Positions 7,395-16,457 are shown, numbered from the stretch's first letter. The stretch is 64,000 bases of DNA from Demequina salsinemoris (GCF_000974805.1 NZ_BBQZ01000002.1:561510-625509); one strand, 5' to 3'. The notes: generated from the letters alone by a model not told the origin. Numbers and translations: made by a program.

Positions 7395-8720
7395 TCAGGC
7401 GACGACGACGGTGGCCTCGACGACGAGGGCCGTCGCGCTGAAGGGGGTCTTGTCGGGCGCGTCCCACTTGGTCGAGCCGCCGGCGCCGACCCAGTCGTTG
7501 AGGTTAGCGCCCAGGGTCCCGAGGACGACGGCGGTCACGCGATGCTCGCCCGGCTCCGAGGCGTCGAGATCGCCCAGCTCCCAGGCGACGGGGAACGACG
7601 AGGCGCCGCCCCCGTGCAGGACGGCCTCCGCTGTCGCCGGGAGGGCTTCGAGCACCTCTGCATCCGAGGCCCCCACGGGAACCGCGACACGCCCCAGGTC
7701 GGCCGTGGCCGGCTCCTTCGCGTCCGCGGCGCGCAGCGCATCGTGCTGCGCCCGGGTGAGGCCGAGCACTCCCCCGTGCTTGGTCGACGCGCGCAGGCTG
7801 AAGCGCTCGCTCTCGAGCGCGGTCCACGGCGTCTCGGCGTCCAGATCCGTCGAGACCATGGGCCGGTAGCCGACGCTCGGGATGACGTCGACGTAGAGGT
7901 ACCAGCGATCCTGATCGTGAGCCTTGAACATGGTCGGACCCTCGACGCCGTGGCCGGCCGCGTACGCGTCGCCGATGTGCGCCTGCACCTGGCGCCACTC
8001 GGCCTCCGGCTCCCACCAGCGCTCGGCGTCGGTGACCTCCATGAAGAGGCCGCGCGCGGTCGCACCGTTGTCCTTCGTGACGCGATAGGTACGGCCGCCG
8101 TGCTGGATCATCGTCGTGTCGATCGTGTCGTCGCCCTGGTCCAGGAGGACGCCGCCGAAGGCCCAGGTCGCCTGGGTGAAGTCCGTCGTCGTGCCCCACA
8201 GGATGACCTGATGGTCGCCGACGGTCGAGGTCCAGTAGACGACGAACGCGCTCTCGCCCGGAGCGTGGAGGTCGGGCACGAACGTCGTCTCCGCCGCCCA
8301 CATCATGCCCATCTCGGGGGCGCCCTCAGCGGGGCCGCCGGACACGTCGAGCGCGACGTCGATCTGCCGCAGCGGCGACCACGTGATGAGGTCGCGGGAC
8401 TCCCACACGTTCATGCGCGTCGAGTAGCCGCGCGACCACCCGCCCCAACCCGCATCGTCCCCGCCGAAGACTCGGAGGTCCGTGGCGAGGATGAAGTACG
8501 TGCCGGTCTGCGGGTTGTACGTGAGGTGCGGGTCGCGCACGCCCGTCGTGGACAGGTGCGATGCCAGGATCGGCTCCCCGCCGTTGAGCGGCACCCAGCG
8601 CTCGGGGTCGTCGCCCTCGGACAGGTCCAGGTAGATCTTCTCGGCGTAGCCCTCGGCATCCTCGAGGAAGTGGACCATGAGGTAGCCGTAGGGCTCCTCG
8701 GTGGGCGGGGTCCCGCTCAC
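7395..8720 (-). CDS. Glycoside hydrolase family 43-like protein, second gene of operon
   Basis: A 441-residue five-bladed propeller glycosidase, likely arabinofuranosidase or xylosidase-like. Motifs that can hold the GH43 triad are GVRDPHL (general base Asp), WAAETTF (acidic residue) and GVEGPTMF (acid Glu). The last 100 residues (from about LGRVAVPVGA) form a beta-rich Ig-like domain ending in a run of valines. The GTG start at 8720 overlaps the stop of the upstream GH43 gene as GTGA. There is no signal peptide or lipobox, so the enzyme looks cytoplasmic and would act on imported oligosaccharides. Substrate specificity cannot be read from the sequence. Confidence 0.8.
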   Translation of the reverse strand: MSGTPPTEEPYGYLMVHFLEDAEGYAEKIYLDLSEGDDPERWVPLNGGEPILASHLSTTGVRDPHLTYNPQTGTYFILATDLRVFGGDDAGWGGWSRGYSTRMNVWESRDLITWSPLRQIDVALDVSGGPAEGAPEMGMMWAAETTFVPDLHAPGESAFVVYWTSTVGDHQVILWGTTTDFTQATWAFGGVLLDQGDDTIDTTMIQHGGRTYRVTKDNGATARGLFMEVTDAERWWEPEAEWRQVQAHIGDAYAAGHGVEGPTMFKAHDQDRWYLYVDVIPSVGYRPMVSTDLDAETPWTALESERFSLRASTKHGGVLGLTRAQHDALRAADAKEPATADLGRVAVPVGASDAEVLEALPATAEAVLHGGGASSFPVAWELGDLDASEPGEHRVTAVVLGTLGANLNDWVGAGGSTKWDAPDKTPFSATALVVEATVVVA

Positions 8721-10864
8721 GACACGACCACGGTCACGGTCACGTCGCGCAGCTCGGGCAGCAGCTCCTCCTCGGTCTCCATGTCCAGCACGGGCATGCC
8801 GTCCGAGGCGAAGTGGACGCGGCGCACGAACATGTCGCGGCCGGTCAGCCCCTTGTGGTCGGTGCGGGCGTGGAAGACGTACAGCAGATTGCCGTCCTCG
8901 TCCTCGGACCACATGCCGTGGCCCGTGCCGAGCTGCATCTCGCCGTTGTACGGGCCCGACTTCTGGATCGGGTAGCCGAGGCGGCTCCAGGACGCCGGGT
9001 CGGTGAGATCGATCCCCTCGCCCGCCGGGGCCGTCGCGAGGCCCGTCGTGTAGGAGTCGCCTACCGTCGAGCCGGAGTACAGCAGGAACAGCTTGCCGTC
9101 CCGGGTCAGCACGTTGGGTCCCTCGGCGATCTCGTTGTCCCACGAGTACACGGGCGCGATGATGCGCACCGGGTCGGACGTGAGGCGCGTGGGATCCTTC
9201 GGGTCCATCGTCGCGATGAACACCGAACCGAGCATCTGCCAGGCGTAGTAGTGCGTGCCCGAGTCCTCGAAGTAGGTCATGTCGAGCGAGATGCCCTGGA
9301 TCTTGTTCAGCTCCGAGCCGTCGGCGCAGACCACGTGCTGGGTGGCGGTCCAGTTCGAGGGGACGGTCGGGTCCAGGTGGTTGCCGGCGTCGTCCTTCTT
9401 CAGCTGGACGATGCTGGCGCGGCCCGACCACATGTCCGTCGGGTCGCCGTAGGAGGGCATGAAGAGGATCGACAGGGTGCCGTCGATCAGGTGGATCTCG
9501 GGCGCCCAGAAGCAGCCCGTCATCGGTTTGCCGTACGCGTCGAGCGAGCCGTGGACCAGCAGATCCACCTCGGTGACGCGACCGGCCTCGAGAGCCTCGT
9601 CCGAGAGGTCCTCGATGCGCTCGGCCATGCGGATCGGCATGCCGACGGGCTCGCCCGAGTTGCTCACCGGGTCCATGTGGAGGTCCTTGGTGGCGATCAT
9701 GAGGAACCGCGGCTCGCCGGCCACGTCGAGCTTGTACACCGACGGATCGGCGCGCTCGTCGGCGAAGGGCGTCGGGTACACGGGCTGCTTCACCCGGCCT
9801 GTCACCACGTGCTCCCCTGGCGCGGTCGTGTCGATCGCGGCGACCGCTGCCGCATCCCACTCGATCGCGAGCGATCCCGTGGAGCCGTCCGAGTAGTCGA
9901 GGCCCAGGCGCGCGGGCAGATCGGCCACCGAGACCGGGGCGCCGGCTGCGACCGCGACCGCGGGCAGGGGCGCGGCGCCGACGTTGCGGATCGGCCCGAA
10001 GCGGACCTCGAGCGCGCGGGCGACCTCGGCCGGGACCGGGATCGCGTGCCCCGGCACGCCCGCCGTGGCCCAGTCGAGAGCCGAGCCTGGCGCGACCGCT
10101 CCCACGCTCGACGAGTCCCCCAGGTCGGCGACGGCCGCGTGGAAGGCGGCACCCGCATCGTCCGTCCAGGAGATCACGTACGCGCCGCGCGCGGAGTCGT
10201 AGACCGCCGTGGGCGCATGCACGCCGCCCGTGACGCCGAGGTCCAGCAGGCCGACCTCCTCGTAGGCGAGAAGATCCGGCGAGGTCGCGACGAGGACGCT
10301 CGAGCGCTCGGTGCCGTCGTCGCCACCGCCGCGCGCGACGCGCGTCGAGACGAGTCCGAAGCCGCCTCCTGCGAGGTGGAACAGGAAGGGGTCCTTGAGC
10401 GAGCGAATGATCTCCGGCGTCGTGCCAGCGGGGCCGGGGACCTCGGAGGTGAGCGCGAAGAACACGCCGTAGTCGTCGTTCAGCGGCGCGAACCCGCCCT
10501 TGCCCTCGAGGGCGAGGTGGGCGCTGAAGGCGACGTCCTCGTTGTTCGCCTCGGCCGCGGTGGTCGGGGTGCGGTGGTAGGCCGCGACGCGGCGGGACGA
10601 TGCGGGAAGCACCGTGACCTCGAACGCACGGGTCGGCCCGTCGTCCTCACCTTCAGGGACGATGCGGGCGGAGACGGTCGCGGTCACGGCGGCCTCGGAG
10701 TCGGACACGATCGCGCCGTCTCTCACCGAGGCGCCTGTCACCGCGAGCCCCTCCACGCGCGCGCCGTCGGGCGCGAGCGGCAGGAGGTCTCCCGTGGCGA
10801 GCACCGGAGGAACGATCCACCGGTGGGCGAGGTCCTGCGGTGCGGCGGCGTTCGGGTCAGCCAT
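8717..10864 (-). CDS. Large GH43-like glycosidase with Ig-like domain, first gene of operon
   Basis: A 715-residue protein in three parts. Residues about 95-270 look like a propeller-type domain (YHRTPTTAAEANNEDVAFSA, RSLKDPFLFHL, SVLVATSPDL) that may be a degenerate glycosidase. Residues about 285-355 are a bacterial Ig-like (Big_4-type) module ending GEHVVTGRV. Residues about 360-715 are a GH43 catalytic domain with the base Asp373 (RADPSVYK), FWAPEIHL and the acid Glu581 (EGPNVL). A plant-arabinan or arabinoxylan oligosaccharide is a plausible substrate. There is no signal peptide. The ATG at 10864 follows AAGGAG at eight bases. A TAAATT -10-like box and an operator-like repeat lie about 85 bases upstream. 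Confidence 0.82.
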   Translation of the reverse strand: MADPNAAAPQDLAHRWIVPPVLATGDLLPLAPDGARVEGLAVTGASVRDGAIVSDSEAAVTATVSARIVPEGEDDGPTRAFEVTVLPASSRRVAAYHRTPTTAAEANNEDVAFSAHLALEGKGGFAPLNDDYGVFFALTSEVPGPAGTTPEIIRSLKDPFLFHLAGGGFGLVSTRVARGGGDDGTERSSVLVATSPDLLAYEEVGLLDLGVTGGVHAPTAVYDSARGAYVISWTDDAGAAFHAAVADLGDSSSVGAVAPGSALDWATAGVPGHAIPVPAEVARALEVRFGPIRNVGAAPLPAVAVAAGAPVSVADLPARLGLDYSDGSTGSLAIEWDAAAVAAIDTTAPGEHVVTGRVKQPVYPTPFADERADPSVYKLDVAGEPRFLMIATKDLHMDPVSNSGEPVGMPIRMAERIEDLSDEALEAGRVTEVDLLVHGSLDAYGKPMTGCFWAPEIHLIDGTLSILFMPSYGDPTDMWSGRASIVQLKKDDAGNHLDPTVPSNWTATQHVVCADGSELNKIQGISLDMTYFEDSGTHYYAWQMLGSVFIATMDPKDPTRLTSDPVRIIAPVYSWDNEIAEGPNVLTRDGKLFLLYSGSTVGDSYTTGLATAPAGEGIDLTDPASWSRLGYPIQKSGPYNGEMQLGTGHGMWSEDEDGNLLYVFHARTDHKGLTGRDMFVRRVHFASDGMPVLDMETEEELLPELRDVTVTVVVS

Positions 10865-10943
10865 GATCTGCTCTCCTTCGAGTCGTCAGTGTCGAGTCTG
10901 CGAGGCCCGCGCGAGGCTCGCGAGTCGGGCCGGTTCCTCGGAG

Positions 10944-10959
10944 AATTTACAACGTTTAC
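10944..10959 (-). promoter_or_regulatory. Candidate GH43 operon promoter/operator (LacI-family-like site)
   Basis: On the minus strand GTAAACGTTGTAAATT reads as one intact half-site of the GTAAACG type common for LacI-family sugar repressors, with an imperfect second half. TAAATT within it is a plausible -10 box. It is an AT-rich island between the divergent GH43 operon and the D-2-hydroxyacid dehydrogenase gene. No LacI regulator gene is adjacent, so this is a motif-level guess. Confidence 0.35.
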
Positions 10960-11003
10960 CGCCCCGCTACCAAGACGGCGTACGGCGTGCCAGGCTGGGA
11001 GTC

Positions 11004-11915
11004 ATGGAAAGCATCCGGCCGCACGTGCTCGTCGACATGTCCCTGCACCCCCAGGCGCTCGCCGCACTCGCGGCCCGCGCCGACGCGACGCGCATGCCGC
11101 CACCCGGGGGCGGCCGCGCCGAGGCGCTCGCAGGCGCCCACGGCATCCTCGCGTACGGCCCGCCCCCCGTCGCCGAGCTCGAGCTCGCGCCCCAGCTCCG
11201 CGCCTTCGCCGTGCACCTGGCACCGGAGCCCGCGAAGACGTTCGCCTCGGACCGCGGCATCACCGTGTTCGAGTCCTCGCGCCTGTGGCGGACCGTCGCG
11301 GAGCACACCCTCGCCCTCATGCTCGCGACGCTGCGCAGCGTTCCCGCCGCGGACGCCGCGATCAGGGCCGGAAGGTGGCCGCACGAGGACCTCAAGGTGC
11401 CGTTCTCCGGGCGGGATGTCGCCGACTCGACCGTCGGAGTGATGGGGGCTGGACGCATCGGCGCTCACCTGCTGCGGATGCTAGGGGCGCTCGAGGCTCG
11501 CACGCTGTTCACCGACACCGTGGCGATGCCCGAAGTCGAGCGCTCGACCGGCGCCCGGCAGGTCTCGTTCGACGAGCTGCTCGAGGCCTCGGACGTCCTG
11601 GTGGTGCTGCTGCCCCTCGACGACAGCACGCGAGGGACGCTCGGGGCGGCGGAGCTCGCGCGCCTGCGCCCCGGCGCGGTCCTCATCAACACCGCGCGCG
11701 GGCCGATCGTCGACGAGGACGCGATGCTCGACGCCCTGCGCGCCGGGCGCCTCGCCGCCGCGGGACTCGACGTGCACGGCGACGAGCCCCTCACCGCCGA
11801 TCACCCGCTGCTCGCCCTCGACAACGTCGTCATCACGCCCCACCTCGGCGGATCCACCCTCGAATGCGACATGGAGCTCGTCGAGCACCTGCTGCACGCG
11901 CTCGACGCGAGCTGA
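11004..11915 (+). CDS. D-isomer-specific 2-hydroxyacid dehydrogenase
   Basis: A 303-residue NAD(P)-dependent oxidoreductase interconverting a 2-oxoacid and a D-2-hydroxyacid. The Rossmann motif GVMGAGRIGAHLL lies near residue 150. The catalytic arginine is in NTARGPIVDEDAML, the glutamate in GLDVHGDEPL and the histidine in ITPHLGGST. The N-terminal substrate domain is short and contains no regulatory ACT domain, so this is not a SerA-length phosphoglycerate dehydrogenase; a glyoxylate/hydroxypyruvate-reductase-type enzyme fits better. It is transcribed divergently from the glycosidase operon. The start at 11004 has only a weak GGGAG three bases upstream, and CAGGCT seven bases upstream suggests a possible leaderless mRNA. 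Confidence 0.85.
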   Translation: MESIRPHVLVDMSLHPQALAALAARADATRMPPPGGGRAEALAGAHGILAYGPPPVAELELAPQLRAFAVHLAPEPAKTFASDRGITVFESSRLWRTVAEHTLALMLATLRSVPAADAAIRAGRWPHEDLKVPFSGRDVADSTVGVMGAGRIGAHLLRMLGALEARTLFTDTVAMPEVERSTGARQVSFDELLEASDVLVVLLPLDDSTRGTLGAAELARLRPGAVLINTARGPIVDEDAMLDALRAGRLAAAGLDVHGDEPLTADHPLLALDNVVITPHLGGSTLECDMELVEHLLHALDAS

Positions 11916-11927
11916 GCGGCCCCGGCG

Positions 11928-11951
11928 GGGAACCGCCCTCAGGCGGCTCCC
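11928..11951. terminator. Hairpin between convergent genes
   Basis: GGGAACCGCC / GGCGGCTCCC with a CTCA loop: ten paired positions with one A-C mismatch, no T-tract. It sits between the stop codons of the dehydrogenase (+) and the alpha/beta-hydrolase (-), so it could serve both. Confidence 0.5.
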
Positions 11952-11971
11952 GGCCCCGGGATCACCGCGCC

Positions 11972-13645
11972 TCAGTTCGCGACCGGCGAGAAGGTGTCGT
12001 ACAGCTCGATCAGGGAGCGCACCCGCTCGACCGCGTCGTCGGTGAGCCCGGCGTCGCCGGTCACCTCATGCAGCGCGTCGACGGCGAGGTTGCCGTACTT
12101 GTGACCTGCGTCCTCGGGCACCGCGGTGGACAGGATCAGGTCGATCACGCCCTGGAACGCGGTCACGGCGGGGATCCACACCATGTCCTCGCTCACGTCC
12201 GCCGAGCGCTGGCCATCCTCGAGCCACTCCGGCTTGCTCCAGATCACGCTCGGCCCGATCCACACGATCGGGTCCGTCCCGTGCTGCAGATACGCGACGC
12301 GCGTGTCCTCCCAGGCCCCCGGGAGCTCCGCCAGGCCGCCCCACTTGTCGGCCCACCTGATGTGGAGCCCGTCGTCGAGCACCGGCAGCGTGACCGAGCT
12401 GCCCTCGTCGCGCGAGGCCTGGACCTCGCTCCAGATGGGCGTGAACGAGGGTGTGCCCGCGAGCACCGCGCCCTCGGTCGAGTCCATGAGGTCATCGATC
12501 GAGTCGTACGCGGACTGGATGCCGAAGCTGCCGAGGCTCAGCCCGTAGACGACGAGCTGCGGCCGGTCGTCCTCGGGCAGGGTGCTCCACCACGCGGTGA
12601 CCGCATCGACGAGCGCCGTCGTGCCATCCTGCGACTTGTCGGGCGTGAAGATCGCCGACACCGGGCTGCCTGTGGCGCCGTACTGCATGGCCACGACCGC
12701 CGTGTTGCCGGCGTGAAGATACTCGAAGCCGTCGAGCGCTGCGGGGTCGATCCAGCCCGAGCCCGTCGTTCCCGCGATCAGCAGGACGTCCCTGTCGGCG
12801 GCGCCGGTGCGCTCGAGCTCCTGGACGGCGAGCTGCGCGTGCGCCTCGTAGTCGCCGGGCGCATCGATGCCCACGTACACGCGGATCGGCTCCTCGGCGT
12901 CCACGCCGGTGACGAGCGAGATCTCCTCGGCGGTGGGACCGCCCGACACGACCTTGGCGCCCGCATACCCGACCTCCGACCAGTCGACGAGGCTCTCGGA
13001 GCTGCCGGATCGCAACGCGCTCGTCGGCTGCGGGTACTCGGGGTCGTACTGGCGGTTCTTGTACACCGACGCGGCGGTGAGGAGCAGCGACACGAGCGAG
13101 AAGCCGATGGAGAACACCACGAGCATCGCCACGATCGTGGCGGCGCCGCTGCCGACGCGGAACAGCCGCGGGCGGGACTCGCGCCCGGGCATGCGGGGCT
13201 CGATCAGCCGCCACAGGCGCCGGTAGCCGCCAGCGACGCCGCGACCGATCGCGAACGCGAGCCACGATCCGATGGTGAAGCCGATCCCGGCCCACATCCA
13301 GTGGAACCCGTCGGTGTCGGGCATGCCGACAGCCTCACGCACCGAGTTCTGCCAGCCGACCGCGAAGGGCATCAGCGCCGCCGCCCCGGCGACACCGATC
13401 AGCGCGACGATCCACACCTTCGCCTCGGCGGCCTGAGGAAGTCGCCCCTTCGACAGGCGAGCCACGCCGCGCCAGATCAGCACCCCGATGCCGTAGCCGA
13501 CCGCGAAGCTCAGGCCCGACACGAGGCCCTGACCCCACGCGGGCCGCGGCAGCAGCGACGGCGTCAGCGACAACGCCACGTTGAGCAGACCGAACACCGC
13601 TCCGGCCACATCCAGCGTCGACCCGACCTTCACCACGCGAACCAT
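11972..13645 (-). CDS. Membrane-anchored alpha/beta-hydrolase (Abhydrolase_9 family)
   Basis: A 557-residue protein with an N-terminal membrane domain (residues about 10-200; helices such as LSFAVGYGIGVLIW, VWIVALIGVAGAAALM, FTIGSWLAFAIGRG, TIVAMLVVFSIGFSLVSLLL) followed by a hydrolase-like domain. The hydrolase part has the nucleophile elbow YGLSLGSFG and HKYGNLAVDALHEV near the end, where the catalytic histidine would lie. This two-domain arrangement is typical of the PF15420-PF10081 family of Actinobacteria, for which no substrate is established. The ATG at 13645 follows AAGGGGG. It is divergent from the FAD-linked oxidase gene. Confidence 0.85.
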   Translation of the reverse strand: MVRVVKVGSTLDVAGAVFGLLNVALSLTPSLLPRPAWGQGLVSGLSFAVGYGIGVLIWRGVARLSKGRLPQAAEAKVWIVALIGVAGAAALMPFAVGWQNSVREAVGMPDTDGFHWMWAGIGFTIGSWLAFAIGRGVAGGYRRLWRLIEPRMPGRESRPRLFRVGSGAATIVAMLVVFSIGFSLVSLLLTAASVYKNRQYDPEYPQPTSALRSGSSESLVDWSEVGYAGAKVVSGGPTAEEISLVTGVDAEEPIRVYVGIDAPGDYEAHAQLAVQELERTGAADRDVLLIAGTTGSGWIDPAALDGFEYLHAGNTAVVAMQYGATGSPVSAIFTPDKSQDGTTALVDAVTAWWSTLPEDDRPQLVVYGLSLGSFGIQSAYDSIDDLMDSTEGAVLAGTPSFTPIWSEVQASRDEGSSVTLPVLDDGLHIRWADKWGGLAELPGAWEDTRVAYLQHGTDPIVWIGPSVIWSKPEWLEDGQRSADVSEDMVWIPAVTAFQGVIDLILSTAVPEDAGHKYGNLAVDALHEVTGDAGLTDDAVERVRSLIELYDTFSPVAN

Positions 13646-13807
13646 GCGGTCCCCCTTCTCCGCTCCCACAGTAGCGGCGCTGCCGCCGCCGCGAAATGGC
13701 TGGCAGCACGGAGTGTCGCCATGTCCTCCCGTCTTGACGGGACCACCGACCGGTGTTCCACTGAAACGGAGGATCCTGACGCATCGTCCGAGGGGGAGGT
13801 CCTCCGC

Positions 13808-15235
13808 ATGTCCACTTCCATGGCCCACGGCGCGGGCGGGATGGTCCGCTTCGACGCACACCAGCTCGCGGCGCTCAGGCTCCGCTTCCGCGGCGCCCTC
13901 TACGCGCCCGGCGACCCCGGCTACGACGAGCTGCGCGCGATCGAGAATCGCGCGATCGACCGTCACCCGGGGCTCATCATCCGCTGCTCGGGTGAGGCCG
14001 ACGTCATCGACGGGGTGAACCTCGCGCGCGAGCACGGCCTGCTGCTCGCGGTGAGGTCCGGCGGGCACAGCATCGCGGGCCATTGCACCGTCGACGGTGG
14101 CCTCGTGCTCGACCTGCGGTCCATGGACGGAGTCTGGGTGAACCCCGCCGACCGCACCGTCCACATCGAGGGCGGCGCCACGTGGGGCCAGGTCGACCGG
14201 GAGACCCAGGTGTTCGGCCTCGCGGTCCCCGGCGGGATCGTCTCGACGACGGGCGTCGGAGGCCTCACCCTGGGTGGCGGCATCGGCTGGCTGCACCGCA
14301 AGTGGGGGCTCGCCTGCGACAACCTCCTGTCCGCGACAGTCGTGCTCGCCGACGGCAGGCTCGTCACCGCCTCCGCGGACGAGCACACGGACCTGTTCTG
14401 GGCGATCCGCGGCGGCGGAGGGAACTTCGGCATCGTCGTCGACTTCACGTTCAGGGCGCACCCGGTCGGACCGAAGGTCGCGCTCGCCGCGGTGTTCCAC
14501 CCGCTCGAGGCCGGACCTGACCTGCTGCGCGAGTGGCGCGACCTCGCCCTGGCCTCGCCCGACGAGGTCACCACGCGGGCGCTGTACTGGTCGATGCCGC
14601 GCGGCGATCAGCTGCCTCCGCCCGTCCAGGGAAGGGACGTCGTCATCATCGGCGCGATGTACGCGGGGGATGCCGACGACGGCAGGGAGGCCATCGACCG
14701 CTTCCGTTCGCTCGGGGAGCCGTTGTTCGACATGTCCGACTACATCCCGGACTTCCGGGCCTTCCAATCGGGCTTCGACTCGATCGGTGAGGAGCTGCAT
14801 CGCTACTGGAGGTCGATGTATCTGGACGACCTCGATGACGAGGCCCTCGACTTCCTTCATGAGCGGGCGATGAACCGACCCGACCCGTACACGGCCGTCC
14901 ACCTGTCGATCATGGGCGGAGCGACCTCGCGCGTTCCCGCGGCCAGCACCGCCTTCGGCGACCGCAGCGCTCCCTTCATGGTCAGCTTCGACGCGGAGAC
15001 CGAGGATCCCGCACGGTACCCCGCGATCCGTGACTGGGCGCGCACCACGAGCGTGGACGCTCGCCGGCTCAGCGGCGCGCGCGGCGCGTACCTGAACTTC
15101 TCGGGCGATCCCGCCGCGGGCGATGACGCGCTCGAGCAGCAGTTCGGCGCCAATCTCGCGCGCCTGCGCGCGACCAAGCGCGCGTACGACCCCTCCAACC
15201 TCTTCTGCGTCAACAACAACATCGCTCCCGAGTAG
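13808..15235 (+). CDS. FAD-linked oxidoreductase (berberine-bridge / 6-HDNO type)
   Basis: A 475-residue oxidase of the PCMH/VAO fold. The FAD domain shows RSGGHSIAGH, in which His87 is the expected covalent flavin attachment site, then GGATWGQVDRET, GVGGLTLGGGIGWL and the ANS-like RGGGGNFGIV. The C-terminal BBE segment ends with the usual YDPSNLFCVNNNI. The second flavinylating cysteine of bicovalent members is not evident, so a single histidyl link is inferred. Members oxidise sugars, alkaloids or antibiotics; the substrate is open. The start at 13808 follows GGGAGG at about eight bases. The region antisense to the GH43 genes that reads open in the same frame is not part of it. No signal peptide is seen. 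Confidence 0.88.
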   Translation: MSTSMAHGAGGMVRFDAHQLAALRLRFRGALYAPGDPGYDELRAIENRAIDRHPGLIIRCSGEADVIDGVNLAREHGLLLAVRSGGHSIAGHCTVDGGLVLDLRSMDGVWVNPADRTVHIEGGATWGQVDRETQVFGLAVPGGIVSTTGVGGLTLGGGIGWLHRKWGLACDNLLSATVVLADGRLVTASADEHTDLFWAIRGGGGNFGIVVDFTFRAHPVGPKVALAAVFHPLEAGPDLLREWRDLALASPDEVTTRALYWSMPRGDQLPPPVQGRDVVIIGAMYAGDADDGREAIDRFRSLGEPLFDMSDYIPDFRAFQSGFDSIGEELHRYWRSMYLDDLDDEALDFLHERAMNRPDPYTAVHLSIMGGATSRVPAASTAFGDRSAPFMVSFDAETEDPARYPAIRDWARTTSVDARRLSGARGAYLNFSGDPAAGDDALEQQFGANLARLRATKRAYDPSNLFCVNNNIAPE

Positions 15236-15288
15236 GCCTTCCCCCACGGCGCGGCCATGATCCCCTGGCGGGCCATCGCAGGTCGGAC

Positions 15289-15294
15289 TACCGT
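15289..15294 (+). promoter_or_regulatory. -10 box TACCGT for leaderless small membrane protein gene
   Basis: TACCGT, spacer CGGATC, ATG at 15301. Confidence 0.5.
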
Positions 15295-15300
15295 CGGATC

Positions 15301-15585
15301 ATGGCCAGGCGAGCGCGCGGCGCACCCGAGATCGTGGCGAAGGACGGCTTCGCCATCGCCTTCAAGCCGCGCGGCGAGGTGACGACCTACGTCGACGGCG
15401 GCGCGGCTGCGGCGATCCTGCTCGGCGCCCTCGCGATCGTGGTGGCGGGGGTGGCCGTCACCGTCGTGAGCGTCGTGGCGTTGCGCTCGCGTCCTCGACC
15501 CCCGCAGGGGTGGCCGCCCCAGGGCGCGGGCCCTCGCCCTGCGCCGCCGGGACCGGCGCCTGAGGAGCCCGACGGCGCCTGGTGA
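15301..15585 (+). CDS. Small single-pass membrane protein, unknown
   Basis: A 94-residue protein with a basic N-terminus, one long hydrophobic segment (AAAAILLGALAIVVAGVAVTVVSVVAL, residues about 35-61) and a proline-rich cytoplasmic or external tail (QGWPPQGAGPRPAPPGP). I recognise no family. TACCGT exactly six bases before the ATG argues that this is a real, leaderless gene. Confidence 0.55.
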   Translation: MARRARGAPEIVAKDGFAIAFKPRGEVTTYVDGGAAAAILLGALAIVVAGVAVTVVSVVALRSRPRPPQGWPPQGAGPRPAPPGPAPEEPDGAW

Positions 15586-15627
15586 CCTTGGCCGCCGTCG
15601 CGCGGCCCACGACGGGAGGAGGACCTC

Positions 15628-15858
15628 ATGGACGATGTGACCGAGGCGGGGCATGTCGCCCGCTGGAACGGCGAGCACTTCGTCGTCTCCGCTCCGAACG
15701 GCCTCGAGCTGGGATCGCTCGAGCTCACCGACGACGGGTGGCAGTGGGTCGAGTTCACGACCGAGTACGACCTGGGCGTCGACATCGCCGACCACTCGTT
15801 CGACTCCCCCGGCGCCGCGCTTCACGGGATGCTCGAGTGGGGCGGCTGGCTGGTCTGA
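15628..15858 (+). CDS. Small acidic hypothetical protein
   Basis: A 76-residue protein (MDDVTEAGHVARWNGEHFVV...) rich in acidic and aromatic residues with no membrane segment or known motif. A good ribosome-binding site, GGGAGGAGG, precedes the ATG. It sits 42 bases after the small membrane-protein gene and could be co-transcribed with it. Function unknown. Confidence 0.55.
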   Translation: MDDVTEAGHVARWNGEHFVVSAPNGLELGSLELTDDGWQWVEFTTEYDLGVDIADHSFDSPGAALHGMLEWGGWLV

Positions 15859-15874
15859 GGAGGTGGGGCTCGAG

Positions 15875-16375
15875 TCAGCCCTCGTCCCCGGCTCCGGTCC
15901 AGTCACCCTGATCGCTCCACACCGCCTGCGCTCCCGCGTCTCCGACGATGAACACCTCCACGGTCGACACCACCGCGGTCGCCGCGAGAAGCGCTCCGAG
16001 CACGATCGTGATGACCTTCGCGCGCGTGCTCGGCCCGGCGTCCGCGTTGCCGCCGAAGCGCCTCCACGCCCAGTAGCCCCACGCCAGCAGGAAGAACGCG
16101 ATGATCCAGGGCACGAGCATGTCCGCACCCTCGGTGTGCCGCTCGAGAGCGGCGGACTCATCGACCCTCTCCTCGAGCCACTCCCCCGCCTCCTTCGCGA
16201 GCGCCGTGCTCGCGGCGGCCGCGCTCACGAGGATCGGCATGCCGATGCCGAGCCACCGGCGCGCCGCCGGCCACAGCACGACGGCGAGGGCCGCGACAGC
16301 GGCGAGCGGCACGAGGACGACCACCGCGTGGACCAGCAAGGGGTGGGCGGGAATTCCATTGAAGGTCCAGCTCAT
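15875..16375 (-). CDS. DUF2231 membrane protein
   Basis: A 166-residue four-helix integral membrane protein. The N-terminal motif GIPAHPLLVHAVVVLVPLA with its paired histidines is the hallmark of DUF2231, followed by helices at about 45-65, 88-105 and 120-140. The histidines suggest metal or haem coordination in the family, but no function is proven. It ends in an acidic tail. GAGGAG precedes the ATG by about nine bases. It is divergent from the P1 peptidase gene across two palindromes. Confidence 0.8.
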   Translation of the reverse strand: MSWTFNGIPAHPLLVHAVVVLVPLAAVAALAVVLWPAARRWLGIGMPILVSAAAASTALAKEAGEWLEERVDESAALERHTEGADMLVPWIIAFFLLAWGYWAWRRFGGNADAGPSTRAKVITIVLGALLAATAVVSTVEVFIVGDAGAQAVWSDQGDWTGAGDEG

Positions 16376-16403
16376 TCTGGAGTGCTCCTCTGCTGCTCGG
16401 GAC

Positions 16404-16417
16404 CGGCACTGGTGCCG
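16404..16417. repeat. Palindrome CGGCAC-TG-GTGCCG
   Basis: Perfect 6-2-6 inverted repeat about 30 bases upstream of the DUF2231 start codon. It may be an operator or a small leader hairpin; no regulator is assigned. Confidence 0.4.
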
Positions 16418-16457
16418 TCATCCGGCATTGAACCAGGGATGATTCTGAGAAACCTCG

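Noticed and set aside
8813..13807. A very long plus-strand open frame (over 2000 codons) running antisense to both GH43 genes and the alpha/beta-hydrolase into the FAD oxidase
   Set aside because: Only the last 475 codons (from ATG 13808) have family motifs and a ribosome-binding site; the rest is arginine/valine-rich antisense reading typical of high-GC DNA.
13793..13807. GGAGG-T-CCTCC palindrome at the ribosome-binding site of the FAD oxidase
   Set aside because: A one-base loop cannot form a hairpin; the match is a by-product of the strong GGAGG next to CCTCC.
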